In this document: positions 1 through 7,241 of the stretch, in pieces
Numbering within the stretch: position 1 is the first letter of the stretch
Layout of the letters: each line of letters opens with the position of its first letter
From: a virus
Virus record (IMG/VR): IMGVR_UViG_3300021197_000758
Coordinates: 1 to 56,002 of that record
Strand: one strand, 5' to 3'
DNA: 56,002 bases
Translations under genes and position numbers: made by a program
The notes under the pieces: model-generated
What the model saw: only the letters and a program-made list of their open reading frames with translations
Databases searched by the model: none
Told to the model about the DNA's origin: nothing

Positions 1-8
1 AAATCACT

Positions 9-515
9 ATGGAAAAATTAAAGACAAAGGTGCTTAGGCACATAACTGTATTCGGATGTAGCGTATCAGAATTAGAAAACAAATTAAGTACAATAGACGG
101 CGATAGCATTGTAACAAATAACGGAACATACACCATTAAGGTTGGTGGTTATGCTTACGATTGGATTCTATCCAACGTAGAGTCTTACTATGATGATCAG
201 TGCTTCATTAGAAATGAGAAGCTAATCGCTAACTTATTCAATTCTGAGATGCACGACCTAAAGTCTAACAGTGGAGTTGTTGACTCAAGTCTTCTGAATT
301 TAGTTGTCAATCACGTTTACAAGGAAGGTATGATAGTACCTAATAATAGGTATCTGATAATAGCTAAGTTACTTAATAACATAGACACCATTATTGAAAA
401 TAATGACGAGTTGGTAGCTGATGCAATGGCTGATGCAATAATAAACATAGTCGCACTATCTGAGATAGAGATTCACCCTATTGAGTATGCGATAAAATCT
501 AAGTTAAAACATTAA
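9..515 (+). CDS. Hypothetical protein, first gene of the left arm
   Basis: A 168-residue protein of unknown function. It looks soluble, with no signal peptide or membrane segment. The C-terminal half is mostly helical, with runs of Asn, Ile and Asp. It is the first gene after the noncoding control region and lies 11 bases before the DnaA-like gene, so it should share the leftmost early transcript. The ATG sits 8 bases from the window edge, and the leader would continue into the sequence at 55.7-56.0 kb if the molecule is circular. Near the start it carries one of the four exact copies of an 11-base motif, GGCGATAGCAT (99-109). I recognise no family. The reading frame is well supported by position and length. 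Confidence 0.75.
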   Translation: MEKLKTKVLRHITVFGCSVSELENKLSTIDGDSIVTNNGTYTIKVGGYAYDWILSNVESYYDDQCFIRNEKLIANLFNSEMHDLKSNSGVVDSSLLNLVVNHVYKEGMIVPNNRYLIIAKLLNNIDTIIENNDELVADAMADAIINIVALSEIEIHPIEYAIKSKLKH

Positions 516-526
516 AAAATAGAGTT

Positions 527-946
527 ATGAGTAAGGAAATTATAGCATTTAACAATGCAATCGATGTGTCACCTATGTATAACCCACTTAGTAAAGGGAA
601 TTATTCCCTAGAAAAAATTCTAGAGGACGTATGTAATTATTATAATTTAAAAATAGATTTTGTTAAGAGTAATGATAGGTATCAAAACCTTGTTAATGCA
701 AGGCAAGTATACTGTTACTTGTGTAGAAACTACACCGTAGCATCACTTAGTGAGATTGGAAATCTAATTAATAGAGACCATAGTACGGTTGTTTGGTCTG
801 TCAATAAAATTAAAGACTTTATTGATGTAGACAAGTCTACTTCGAGAGACATAGAGTCTATAGTAAATTCAGACAAAGAAGTGTACCGAGAAGATGTAAG
901 AAAAGTTGTTAAGCAAATAAGAGATAGTTATGGTAAGGGATATTGA
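527..946 (+). CDS. DnaA domain IV-like replication initiator
   Basis: A 139-residue protein whose middle (about residues 55-100) matches the DNA-binding domain IV of DnaA. It has the ARQ start of the helix-turn-helix (58-60), an LCR-type basic helix (65-67) and the diagnostic RDHSTV motif (83-88) followed by KI. In DnaA this domain binds the DnaA box. The AAA+ ATPase domain of DnaA is missing: the first 55 residues are too short for it and contain no Walker motif. The protein may therefore bind the phage origin and recruit, compete with or anchor the host initiator or replisome. It lies in a tight cluster with genes 9-515 and 930-1130, and its end overlaps the next start by 17 bases. The family call is firm; the role is inferred. 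Confidence 0.85.
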   Translation: MSKEIIAFNNAIDVSPMYNPLSKGNYSLEKILEDVCNYYNLKIDFVKSNDRYQNLVNARQVYCYLCRNYTVASLSEIGNLINRDHSTVVWSVNKIKDFIDVDKSTSRDIESIVNSDKEVYREDVRKVVKQIRDSYGKGY

Positions 947-1130
947 TGAGATATATAAGGCAATAGATTTATCGGTAAGTTATAGTGACTTATCGATATG
1001 CTGCCGAATGATGGAAAGTCTTAAAGACTTTATTAATGACAAAGAGTTTATGAGTCTACTTGATGCCATAGCTAAGAGAAGAAATGTTATATCTTCTTCG
1101 ATTGAGGATGTCCAAAAAAGTGGACAATAG
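930..1130 (+). CDS. Small hypothetical protein
   Basis: A 66-residue, mainly helical protein with no recognisable domain. Its start overlaps the end of the DnaA-like gene, which suggests translational coupling. Its last codons are part of a regulatory-looking element: the DNA coding for the final VQKSGQ and stop codon contains the inverted pair TGTCCA/TGGACA (1109-1126). The C-terminus may therefore be constrained by the DNA site rather than by protein function. Function unknown. Confidence 0.65.
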   Translation: MVRDIDEIYKAIDLSVSYSDLSICCRMMESLKDFINDKEFMSLLDAIAKRRNVISSSIEDVQKSGQ

Positions 1131-1163
1131 ATTATTAACTAAAGAGTAAGTATCTAATGTCCA
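1109..1163. promoter_or_regulatory. Composite TGTCCA operator-like element, copy 1
   Basis: Three copies of a six-base box lie here: TGTCCA at 1109-1114, its reverse TGGACA at 1121-1126, and TGTCCA at 1158-1163. Boxes 2 and 3 flank a 31-base spacer. The third box overlaps the ATG (1157) of the next gene, and the first two overlap the end of the previous gene. A second copy with the same box layout lies at 55618-55671, where the 31-base spacer is in the opposite orientation (25 of 31 positions match after reverse-complementing). The overlap with a start codon suggests an operator, possibly bound by the helix-turn-helix protein encoded just downstream or by the DnaA-like protein. Neither has been shown. 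Confidence 0.6.
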
Positions 1164-1795
1164 ATTTTAAGAGAATAGACTTCCTGCATAAACATCGTAT
1201 ACTCTACAGAAGAATGCCCATCAGTGATGTGCCTACGGAGTCTTATGATTGGGGATTCTACTACGAGAATGGGACTCACGAGTGCTTTGAATTATTTAAC
1301 TCAGAGGCTAAGATAAGCACCTACAAGTCACTTAAGTGGCACTTGCTTGTAATTAGGCATCTGAATAAAGATATAAGTTTAGATTTATTTAATAGGGTTT
1401 CTAAGTTTATATCAGACAAGAGGAATGGATTCGTTACGTTCGATGTATCTGACATAGCTATGCATCATATGATTAAAGATACGCTAGAGATGGATGTAGA
1501 TAGACCCCCAAGTAATAAGCTAAGGAAGGTTATATTTAAGCCATTCTGTGGACTTAGTAGGAGCGAGAAGATGTCTATAGTTGGTAAGATTATGGGTAGG
1601 ACTACTAAGGTTACTCAAAAATCTATTTTTGCTGCGATGGATGTCATACATTGTAGAGGAGATAAGATAACGCTTGGGAGTATAGCTAAGGAGTTATCTT
1701 GCAGTACTAAGTCAATACAGCGGAACGTAAACGATGACTTTAATAGTAGGAAGAGGGAGATGAATAACGCTATAAAAAAACCAAGAAGAAAATAA
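1157..1795 (+). CDS. Helix-turn-helix DNA-binding protein
   Basis: A 212-residue basic protein. The first 150 residues match no family I know. The C-terminal third has a likely helix-turn-helix: ITLGSIAKELSCSTKSIQRN (about 171-190) is the usual pattern of a helix, a turn and a recognition helix. It ends in a basic tail rich in Lys and Arg. Its start codon lies inside the third TGTCCA box of the element at 1109-1163, so the protein or a neighbour may regulate this gene directly. It sits between the DnaA-like and sigma-factor genes. A role in replication initiation or as an early regulator is plausible, but this is inference. Confidence 0.7.
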   Translation: MSNFKRIDFLHKHRILYRRMPISDVPTESYDWGFYYENGTHECFELFNSEAKISTYKSLKWHLLVIRHLNKDISLDLFNRVSKFISDKRNGFVTFDVSDIAMHHMIKDTLEMDVDRPPSNKLRKVIFKPFCGLSRSEKMSIVGKIMGRTTKVTQKSIFAAMDVIHCRGDKITLGSIAKELSCSTKSIQRNVNDDFNSRKREMNNAIKKPRRK

Positions 1796-1803
1796 ACTAT
1801 ATT

Positions 1804-1827
1804 ATTAATAAAAAAACATTATCTTTG
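1804..1827 (+). promoter_or_regulatory. Promoter of the sigma-factor gene
   Basis: TATCTTTG at 1820-1827 matches the Bacteroidetes -7 element TAnnTTTG exactly. It is preceded by an A-tract, TTAATAAAAAAAC (1805-1817). The same A-tract occurs before a similar -7-like sequence in the control region at 55691-55703. There is no clear TTG at -33. Transcription would start near 1833, leaving a leader of about 20 bases before the ATG at 1852. Confidence 0.6.
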
Positions 1828-1851
1828 TCCTATATTTTAAAAGATGTAGGT

Positions 1852-2610
1852 ATGAAAAAGTATAATTTAAAAAACTACATTCGCTATAAAGAAGACTTAA
1901 GTAGATGTATTCCAGTAGGTAAAGACTTAAAGGATTACACTAGAGACGAATTTATAGTAGGGTTTATGCCATTGTGCGAAAACTTAGCAAGAAAATTTTC
2001 ATCAACTGAACAGTCTATAGGTGCGTTAACTGTAGAAGACTTAATTCAATTTGGGGCTGAAGGGTTAATAAAGGCAGTAGACAAACTCGACTACGATAGG
2101 GTTATGGCTTCTGAAAACATAGAGAAAACGCTTCAGTCCTTCTTTGGTAAAAGGATAAGAGGATCTATTCGCAGAAGGATAGACGAGAGCAGGTCCTCTA
2201 TGAGGATTCCAGAACATAAAAGAAACTCTATGCGTAAGGACTCTGACAATAAAAAGAATGTAGAGATATTCTTTAAGTCTATTTTCTTGAGTATAGATGA
2301 ATTCTCTACAGATGAGGATGGCGATAGCATATTCTTTGAAGTTGCTGACAATTCAGAGCCGTATAACGTAGAGATACTCAACTCTTACTTGAAAGGCGTA
2401 ATGAAGAAGTACTTAGATAGAAAGGAGTATGAGGTGCTTAGAATGTCTTACGGACTTGACTGCGTAAGTTACCCAGCTATAGAGATAGCTAACATCCTTG
2501 GATTGAATGGAGCGAGTAACTTTGTTAGAGTATCCGAAATAAAAAGGCAAGCAGTGGATAAATTAATATTAAATGTAGATTACAATCAATTAATGGATAA
2601 ATTAAATTAA
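1852..2610 (+). CDS. Phage sigma-70 family RNA polymerase sigma factor
   Basis: A 252-residue sigma factor that would redirect host RNA polymerase to phage promoters. Region 2 is visible at about residues 58-82 (LTVEDLIQFGAEGLIKAVDK), the core-binding and -10-recognition part. Region 4 occupies about 185-240, with LDRKEYEVLRMSYGLD followed by a helix-turn-helix (AIEIANILGL) and an IKRQAVDKL end like the RQIEAKALRKL of region 4.2. Region 1.1 is absent, as is common in small or alternative sigma factors. An in-frame TTG at 1825 would add nine residues, but it lies inside the promoter -7 element, so I chose the ATG at 1852. A spacer between regions 2 and 4 is Asp/Asn-rich. The gene has its own promoter and probably switches on the structural arm. 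Confidence 0.85.
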   Translation: MKKYNLKNYIRYKEDLSRCIPVGKDLKDYTRDEFIVGFMPLCENLARKFSSTEQSIGALTVEDLIQFGAEGLIKAVDKLDYDRVMASENIEKTLQSFFGKRIRGSIRRRIDESRSSMRIPEHKRNSMRKDSDNKKNVEIFFKSIFLSIDEFSTDEDGDSIFFEVADNSEPYNVEILNSYLKGVMKKYLDRKEYEVLRMSYGLDCVSYPAIEIANILGLNGASNFVRVSEIKRQAVDKLILNVDYNQLMDKLN

Positions 2611-2615
2611 ATCAA

Positions 2616-3050
2616 ATGAAGAAATACAAAGTAAAAGTTTACAAAGATAGAACCGTTTGGTGTAATTCGGAAGGTCAAATCCATAGAGAAGACGGCCCAG
2701 CTATTGAATACACAAATGGTGATAAATATTGGTATATAAATGGTGATGCTCACAGAGAAGACGGTCCAGCTATTGAACGTGAAGGTGCATGTACTAAGTG
2801 GCTTATGAATGGTCTATTTCACAGAGAAGACGGACCTGCCGTAGAGTATGGAGATGGTGAGAAACATTGGTATATAAATGGTAGGCTTCACAGAGAAGAT
2901 GGCCCAGCTAGTGAGTATGCAGAGGGTAATAAATATTGGTATATAAATGGCAAAGCGTTAACTGAATCACAATTTAATCAAAGAATAAACTCATATGAAG
3001 ATACCGTAGTAGAAATATACGGCAAAAAGTATAAACTAACTCAAGTATAA
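2616..3050 (+). CDS. HREDGPA-repeat protein (MORN-like)
   Basis: A 144-residue protein made almost entirely of about four copies of a 23-25-residue repeat with the core HREDGPAxEy, then G(D/E)kyWYiNG. This short beta-hairpin repeat resembles MORN or antitoxin-type WG repeats and occurs in phages and giant viruses, where its role is not established. A non-repeated tail follows (about 110-144). It lies 5 bases after the sigma gene and before the recombination genes, so it belongs to the same transcript. A binding or scaffolding role is plausible, but no function can be assigned. Confidence 0.75.
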   Translation: MKKYKVKVYKDRTVWCNSEGQIHREDGPAIEYTNGDKYWYINGDAHREDGPAIEREGACTKWLMNGLFHREDGPAVEYGDGEKHWYINGRLHREDGPASEYAEGNKYWYINGKALTESQFNQRINSYEDTVVEIYGKKYKLTQV

Positions 3051-3074
3051 ATATTTACAATTAAATTAAATGAA

Positions 3075-3767
3075 ATGGAAGCAATAAACAGACCTTTATC
3101 TGTCGAAGAGATAGACTTTAGGATTCAGAGTATTAACAATGGCAAGTACGCCACAATATTAGCCTACAAGGATGCGAGGGTAGATATGAATAGGTTGGAC
3201 GAAGCTTTTGGGGTATTCGGATGGAAACGAGAGCATACTAGAGACAACAAGAACTGTATAATCTCAATATGGGATGCCGAAAATAAGCATTGGGTATCTA
3301 AGGAAGACACTGGAACAGAGAGTAACACTGAGCAAGCTAAGGGATTAGCTAGTGACTCATTTAAGAGAGCAGGCTTTAACATTGGTATAGGTAGAGAGTT
3401 ATACGACTACCCAGTCATATCAATTAGATTGAATGACGATGAAGTTACTAAGGTTGGTGATAAGTACAGACAGTCGTACAATTTGAAGCTAAAGGATTGG
3501 ACTTGGGAAAGTAAGTTTGAAGATAGTAAGATTGTATTCTTAAAAGCTACTGACGACAAAGGCAAAGGTAGATACCTTTGGAGCATTGGCAATAAAGCAA
3601 AGCCAATTCAATCGAAAACAGAATCTCTGTTAGCAATGGATGCAGCTGCACTTGCAGGGGCTATTAAATTCGTAGCGGGCGGTGGAGACATTAGCAAGAT
3701 TAACACTAAATATAAAATGAGCAAAGCTCAGGAGTTACAAATAAAATCAGCAGTAAAAAATGGATAA
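3075..3767 (+). CDS. Rad52-like single-strand annealing protein
   Basis: A 230-residue protein resembling the Rad52/Rad22 family of single-strand annealing proteins. The family pattern is seen in LDEAFGVFGW (about 37-46), an aromatic/charged strand with IISIWD, then KEDTGTESNTEQAKGLASDS and FKRAGFNIGIGRELY (about 78-112), the conserved helix region of Rad52-type annealers. It would coat resected single strands and pair homologous DNA. The next gene, overlapping by 8 bases, is a RecE/Cas4-like exonuclease, and the following one is SSB-like, so the three form a typical phage recombination module. The start at 3075 is preferred to an out-of-frame ATG five bases upstream. Confidence 0.78.
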   Translation: MEAINRPLSVEEIDFRIQSINNGKYATILAYKDARVDMNRLDEAFGVFGWKREHTRDNKNCIISIWDAENKHWVSKEDTGTESNTEQAKGLASDSFKRAGFNIGIGRELYDYPVISIRLNDDEVTKVGDKYRQSYNLKLKDWTWESKFEDSKIVFLKATDDKGKGRYLWSIGNKAKPIQSKTESLLAMDAAALAGAIKFVAGGGDISKINTKYKMSKAQELQIKSAVKNG

Positions 3768-4494
3768 GAAAGAAATAATCGAAAAGCTTAGAGACGATGA
3801 TCACTACTACGGTGAGTTTGGGCAGCAATACTTGTCTAATTCTAAGATAAAAACACTACTTGAGAACCCATTAGCATTTAATGAACCTCAAGAGCCTAAC
3901 TCTAACTTTATAATCGGTTCGTACTTCCATACGTCAATATTAGAGCCTGAGAAGAAAGAAAACTTTAAAATAATAGATTCATCCACAAGGACTACAAAAA
4001 TATATAAGGAGGAGTCTGGTGGCGAAATGTGCCTACTTTTAAAGGAGAAGGAAGCTGTGGATATTATGGTTGACAAAGTAATGAACATAAAGGCTCTCAG
4101 TCGTTTAATCAAGGGTGGCGATAGCATAGAGTACGAAGTTCCAAATATTGCAGACTTGTTTGGTAACAAGTGGAAAGGTAAGGCTGACATAGTTAATCAT
4201 GATGAAAAACTTATTGTAGACTTGAAGACTACTTCAAATATTAATAACTTTGAGTGGTCTGCTAGGGATTACAACTACGATTCTCAAGCTTGGTTGTATA
4301 AGCAGATGTTTGGCTACGACATGGTCTTTATTGTGATTGACAAGAACACCTTGCAGACTGGATACTTTGAATGCTCAGAAGAATTCTTAAGTAGAGGAAT
4401 GGAGAAGGCTAAGAAAGCAAGTGGGGTTTACGACCTTTTCTTTAAGAACGAAGACTTTAATTCAGAACAATTTTTTATTAATCGTACACTATAG
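3760..4494 (+). CDS. PD-(D/E)XK exonuclease (RecE/Cas4-like)
   Basis: A 244-residue nuclease of the PD-(D/E)XK fold. The catalytic signature is GKADIV with Asp143, then IVDLKTT with Asp154 and Lys156. A later YDSQAWLYKQMFG helix carries the Gln and Tyr typical of RecE, Cas4 and AddB-type nucleases. The N-terminal part (SNSKIKTLLENP and GSYFHTSIL) resembles the start of RecE-like enzymes. It should resect double-stranded ends to make substrate for the Rad52-like partner, whose gene it overlaps. A copy of the 11-base motif GGCGATAGCAT lies at 4117-4127. Confidence 0.82.
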   Translation: MDKKEIIEKLRDDDHYYGEFGQQYLSNSKIKTLLENPLAFNEPQEPNSNFIIGSYFHTSILEPEKKENFKIIDSSTRTTKIYKEESGGEMCLLLKEKEAVDIMVDKVMNIKALSRLIKGGDSIEYEVPNIADLFGNKWKGKADIVNHDEKLIVDLKTTSNINNFEWSARDYNYDSQAWLYKQMFGYDMVFIVIDKNTLQTGYFECSEEFLSRGMEKAKKASGVYDLFFKNEDFNSEQFFINRTL

Positions 4495-4514
4495 TACACA
4501 AAAACAATTTAATT

Positions 4515-4877
4515 ATGGCAAATAAGATTACAATAACAATTAGTAAAGACAAAGAAAAAGAGATATCATTTAAGAGGTCGTACAAAAACAAAGAAGGAGT
4601 TAATGTAGAAGTGAGTGAGCTTAAGTTCGAATTAATAGAAATGAAAGAGGAGTCTAAAAAGGTTGTTTACGACTCTGAAAAATTTCAACTAATTAAAACT
4701 CACTTTGCTGTTAAGCCTCAAAGTGCTGAAGATAGAAAGAATAAAGTCGAAACGGTATATGTAGGCGAAGGTATTACTCAGGCTTGGAAAGATGATAATG
4801 GAGGTGGTAGTCAAAGTCAAAGTCCATCTCAGCAGAATAATGCTCCAGTTGCAGAAGATGATGATCTTCCATTCTAG
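4515..4877 (+). CDS. SSB-like protein with acidic C-terminal tip
   Basis: A 120-residue protein with a beta-rich, Lys/Glu-alternating first 80 residues, a Gly/Ser/Gln-rich flexible linker (about 96-110) and the acidic end EDDDLPF. That end is the hallmark of single-strand DNA-binding proteins, which use it to recruit replication partners. The body does not show the standard bacterial SSB motifs, so it may be a divergent OB-fold or a different fold with the same tail. Its position right after the annealing protein and exonuclease and before the primase-helicase fits a phage SSB. Confidence 0.7.
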   Translation: MANKITITISKDKEKEISFKRSYKNKEGVNVEVSELKFELIEMKEESKKVVYDSEKFQLIKTHFAVKPQSAEDRKNKVETVYVGEGITQAWKDDNGGGSQSQSPSQQNNAPVAEDDDLPF

Positions 4878-4893
4878 TAAGCAAAACAATAGC

Positions 4894-4919
4894 GGTGGAG
4901 AGCAATCGTGTTCTCCACC
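4894..4919 (+). terminator. Hairpin after the SSB-like gene
   Basis: GGTGGAGA (4894-4901) pairs perfectly with TCTCCACC (4912-4919) across a 10-base loop, in the gap between the SSB-like and primase-helicase genes. No T-run follows, so it is a weak intrinsic terminator at best. It could instead protect or process the upstream mRNA. Confidence 0.45.
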
Positions 4920-4948
4920 ATAATTAAAATCAAATAAAACATATACCT

Positions 4949-6667
4949 ATGAATGTAGAGACAAAAGAAATAAATGGATTCATTATAGACACCTTTAATC
5001 AGTACGAATTGGAGACTGGTAAAACTCAAGGTGTGTGTCCTCTATGCTCTGAAGACAGAAAGGAGCAGAACAGAAAAGCTAAGTGCGCTTCTTATGACTG
5101 GGATAGAGGCATTGGAACTTGTCACAATTGCAACGAAACATTTCAACTTCACACTTACAAAAGAAAAGGCAAGTCAGAGAAAGTGTACGTTAAGCCATCA
5201 AACTATGATGGGTCTAAATCTGGAACAAAAGTTGAGCAGTGGTTTAAGTCAAGAGGGATATCAAAGAAGACTATTGATGAGTTAAATGTTTCTGAAGGCG
5301 TAGAGTGGATGCCACAAACGCAAGCTGATGCCAATGTTATTAAATTCAATTACTTTATGGGTGGAGAACTTGTTAACATAAAGTACAGAGACGGAAGAAA
5401 AAATTTCAAACTATTTAAGGGAGCAGAGAAAATATTCTACAACATAGATAACATTGTAGGTCACAAGGACTGCATTATTGTAGAAGGAGAAATGGACGTA
5501 ATGTCTTTCTATGAGGCGGGTATAAAGAATGTAATATCAGTACCTAATGGGGCTACATTAAGTAGCAATAACTTAGACTATTTAGATAGCTGCATAGATT
5601 ACTTTGAAGACAAAGAAAGAATTATACTTGCAGTAGATTCAGATGATGCAGGTCAAGCTCTTCAAAGGGAGTTAATTAGAAGACTTGGTGCTGAATACTG
5701 CTACATAGTTACGTTCGAGGATTGCAAGGACGCTAATGAGTACTTAGTAAAGTACGGAATATCGAAGCTAAGAAGTAGGGTGTTAACTGCATCTCCAGTT
5801 CCACTAGAGAATGTTGTTACGTTCAGAGATATTGAGGACGATATAGTTGACTTTGTTAAGAATGGATTCAAGAAAGGGTATCAAGTAAACCTACCAAACT
5901 TTGATAGTATATTTTCTACATACACTGGTCAGTTTATAACTGTTACCGGGATACCATCATCTGGAAAGTCTGACTTTGTTGATCAAATGGTTGTTGGATA
6001 CAATGAACTTTATGGGTGGAAGACAGCATTTGCGTCTCCAGAAAACGTACCTACATACATTCACGCACACAAGCTAATGCGTAAGACATGGAAGCGAATG
6101 CCAAGTAAGCACGACATCAATACTGAGAAGTGGAACGAGGTGGCAGAACACTGCAGTCAGAATTATTTTCACATAGATATGGATAGATATACCCTTGATT
6201 CAGTACTTAATAAAGGTGCTGAGTTAGTTAAAAGAAAGGGTATAAAGTGCTTAGTTATAGACCCATTCAATAAGGTTAGAGATATTGAATTAAAGACAGA
6301 AGACGTTACCAGATACACAATGGAATATCTATCTAAGATAGAAATATTTGCAAAGAAGTACGATGTTCTTGTATTTATAGTTGCTCACCCAACTAAGATG
6401 TACAAGGACAAGGATGGAAATCTTGATGAGCCTACTATGTACAGCATTAAAGGGGGAGGAGAGTGGTATGACGCTAGTTATCACGGACTTCTAGTTCACA
6501 GAAACTACGACAACAAGACTGTTAAAGTTAAGGTATTGAAGGTTAAGTTTCAAAACTTAGGAGATAATGGGGCTGAAGCTCATTTCACTTGGGACCCAGG
6601 TCCAGGAATTTATACACCTGTAGCTGCAGATATGGCTACTAACGAAAAATATCCTTGGGAGAAATAA
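4949..6667 (+). CDS. Primase-helicase (T7 gp4-like)
   Basis: A 572-residue bifunctional replication enzyme, close to the 566 residues of T7 gp4. It has an N-terminal zinc ribbon with Cys30, Cys33, Cys58 and Cys61 for template recognition. A Toprim catalytic part follows, with the EGEMD motif at Glu179 and DSDDAG at Asp230. A RecA/DnaB-type helicase comes next, with Walker A GIPSSGKS (334-341), a Walker B-like LVIDPF near residue 435 and an IVAHPTK segment resembling the later DnaB motifs. It should unwind the fork and make primers. No DNA polymerase gene is visible in the window, so it probably works with the host polymerase. The gene stands between short spacers in the replication cluster. 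Confidence 0.93.
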   Translation: MNVETKEINGFIIDTFNQYELETGKTQGVCPLCSEDRKEQNRKAKCASYDWDRGIGTCHNCNETFQLHTYKRKGKSEKVYVKPSNYDGSKSGTKVEQWFKSRGISKKTIDELNVSEGVEWMPQTQADANVIKFNYFMGGELVNIKYRDGRKNFKLFKGAEKIFYNIDNIVGHKDCIIVEGEMDVMSFYEAGIKNVISVPNGATLSSNNLDYLDSCIDYFEDKERIILAVDSDDAGQALQRELIRRLGAEYCYIVTFEDCKDANEYLVKYGISKLRSRVLTASPVPLENVVTFRDIEDDIVDFVKNGFKKGYQVNLPNFDSIFSTYTGQFITVTGIPSSGKSDFVDQMVVGYNELYGWKTAFASPENVPTYIHAHKLMRKTWKRMPSKHDINTEKWNEVAEHCSQNYFHIDMDRYTLDSVLNKGAELVKRKGIKCLVIDPFNKVRDIELKTEDVTRYTMEYLSKIEIFAKKYDVLVFIVAHPTKMYKDKDGNLDEPTMYSIKGGGEWYDASYHGLLVHRNYDNKTVKVKVLKVKFQNLGDNGAEAHFTWDPGPGIYTPVAADMATNEKYPWEK

Positions 6668-6685
6668 ATAATTAATTAATTTCCT

Positions 6686-6694
6686 TATATTTAC
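6686..6694 (+). promoter_or_regulatory. Possible -7 promoter element
   Basis: TATATTTAC differs from the Bacteroidetes -7 consensus TAnnTTTG only at its last base. It lies in the gap between the primase-helicase and the next gene. The ATG at 6698 is so close that the transcript would be nearly leaderless. This is a weak candidate. Confidence 0.25.
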
Positions 6695-6697
6695 GAA

Positions 6698-6964
6698 ATG
6701 CCAGCACTAAAAAAGAAAGACCCAATGGGAGTTTATATGTTTACTGACGAAGAGTTTGAGGCTGCTAGGTGGTGTATTAAAAATGGAATAGTTATAAGTG
6801 TATTTCCATCATCTATGACTACTAGGTGGTACATAGATGTAGTTATAAATGGAAAGTCAAACTTAAGTCCAAAGACTTTTGGGTCGGTAGAGATATGGAT
6901 TAAACTATATGAATACTACTTATATTACTTTAATAAATACAATAAAAAAGATGAAAAGAAATAG
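6698..6964 (+). CDS. Hypothetical protein
   Basis: An 88-residue protein with no known domain. It contains a Trp/Tyr-rich core (TTRWYIDVVINGK and a YEYYLYYFNKY segment) and a Lys-rich end. The last 14 bases overlap the start of the next small gene, so the two are probably translated together. Small proteins of this kind between the helicase and nucleotide-metabolism genes are often early accessory factors. No function can be assigned. Confidence 0.6.
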   Translation: MPALKKKDPMGVYMFTDEEFEAARWCIKNGIVISVFPSSMTTRWYIDVVINGKSNLSPKTFGSVEIWIKLYEYYLYYFNKYNKKDEKK

Positions 6965-7223
6965 TTTTTTTAAGAGTAAGGGGGTTATAACTATAATAGA
7001 TTTCCCATACAATAAGGTTAAGGGGAGACTTATGGATATGATTGGAGCAAATATAAGCATTGAAGGTAAAGATTTTACTATAAGTAAAGATTTTGCAATG
7101 TGGGTTGGGGTTGCTGCTAATTATTATTCTCGATCTAGTTGCTTTGTAAATACCAATGAAGCACTAATCATTTTGAATGATATAGAACGTAAGGGTCTTG
7201 AGTTAAATGTAAAAAAAGTTTAA
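6951..7223 (+). CDS. Hypothetical protein
   Basis: A 90-residue protein starting at the ATG at 6951 (KRNSFFKSKG). A longer in-frame start at 6909 would overlap the previous gene by 56 bases and is less likely. It is basic at the start and mixed alpha/beta thereafter, and it matches no family I know. It overlaps the upstream gene by 14 bases and lies 18 bases before the DUF1599-like gene, which places it in the same transcript. Confidence 0.55.
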   Translation: MKRNSFFKSKGVITIIDFPYNKVKGRLMDMIGANISIEGKDFTISKDFAMWVGVAANYYSRSSCFVNTNEALIILNDIERKGLELNVKKV

Positions 7224-7241
7224 TCAGTAAATAATTTAATT

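Noticed and set aside
1825-1851. TTG start for the sigma-factor gene giving nine more residues
   Set aside because: The TTG is part of the -7 promoter element TATCTTTG, so it would lie upstream of the transcription start; ATG at 1852 is better.
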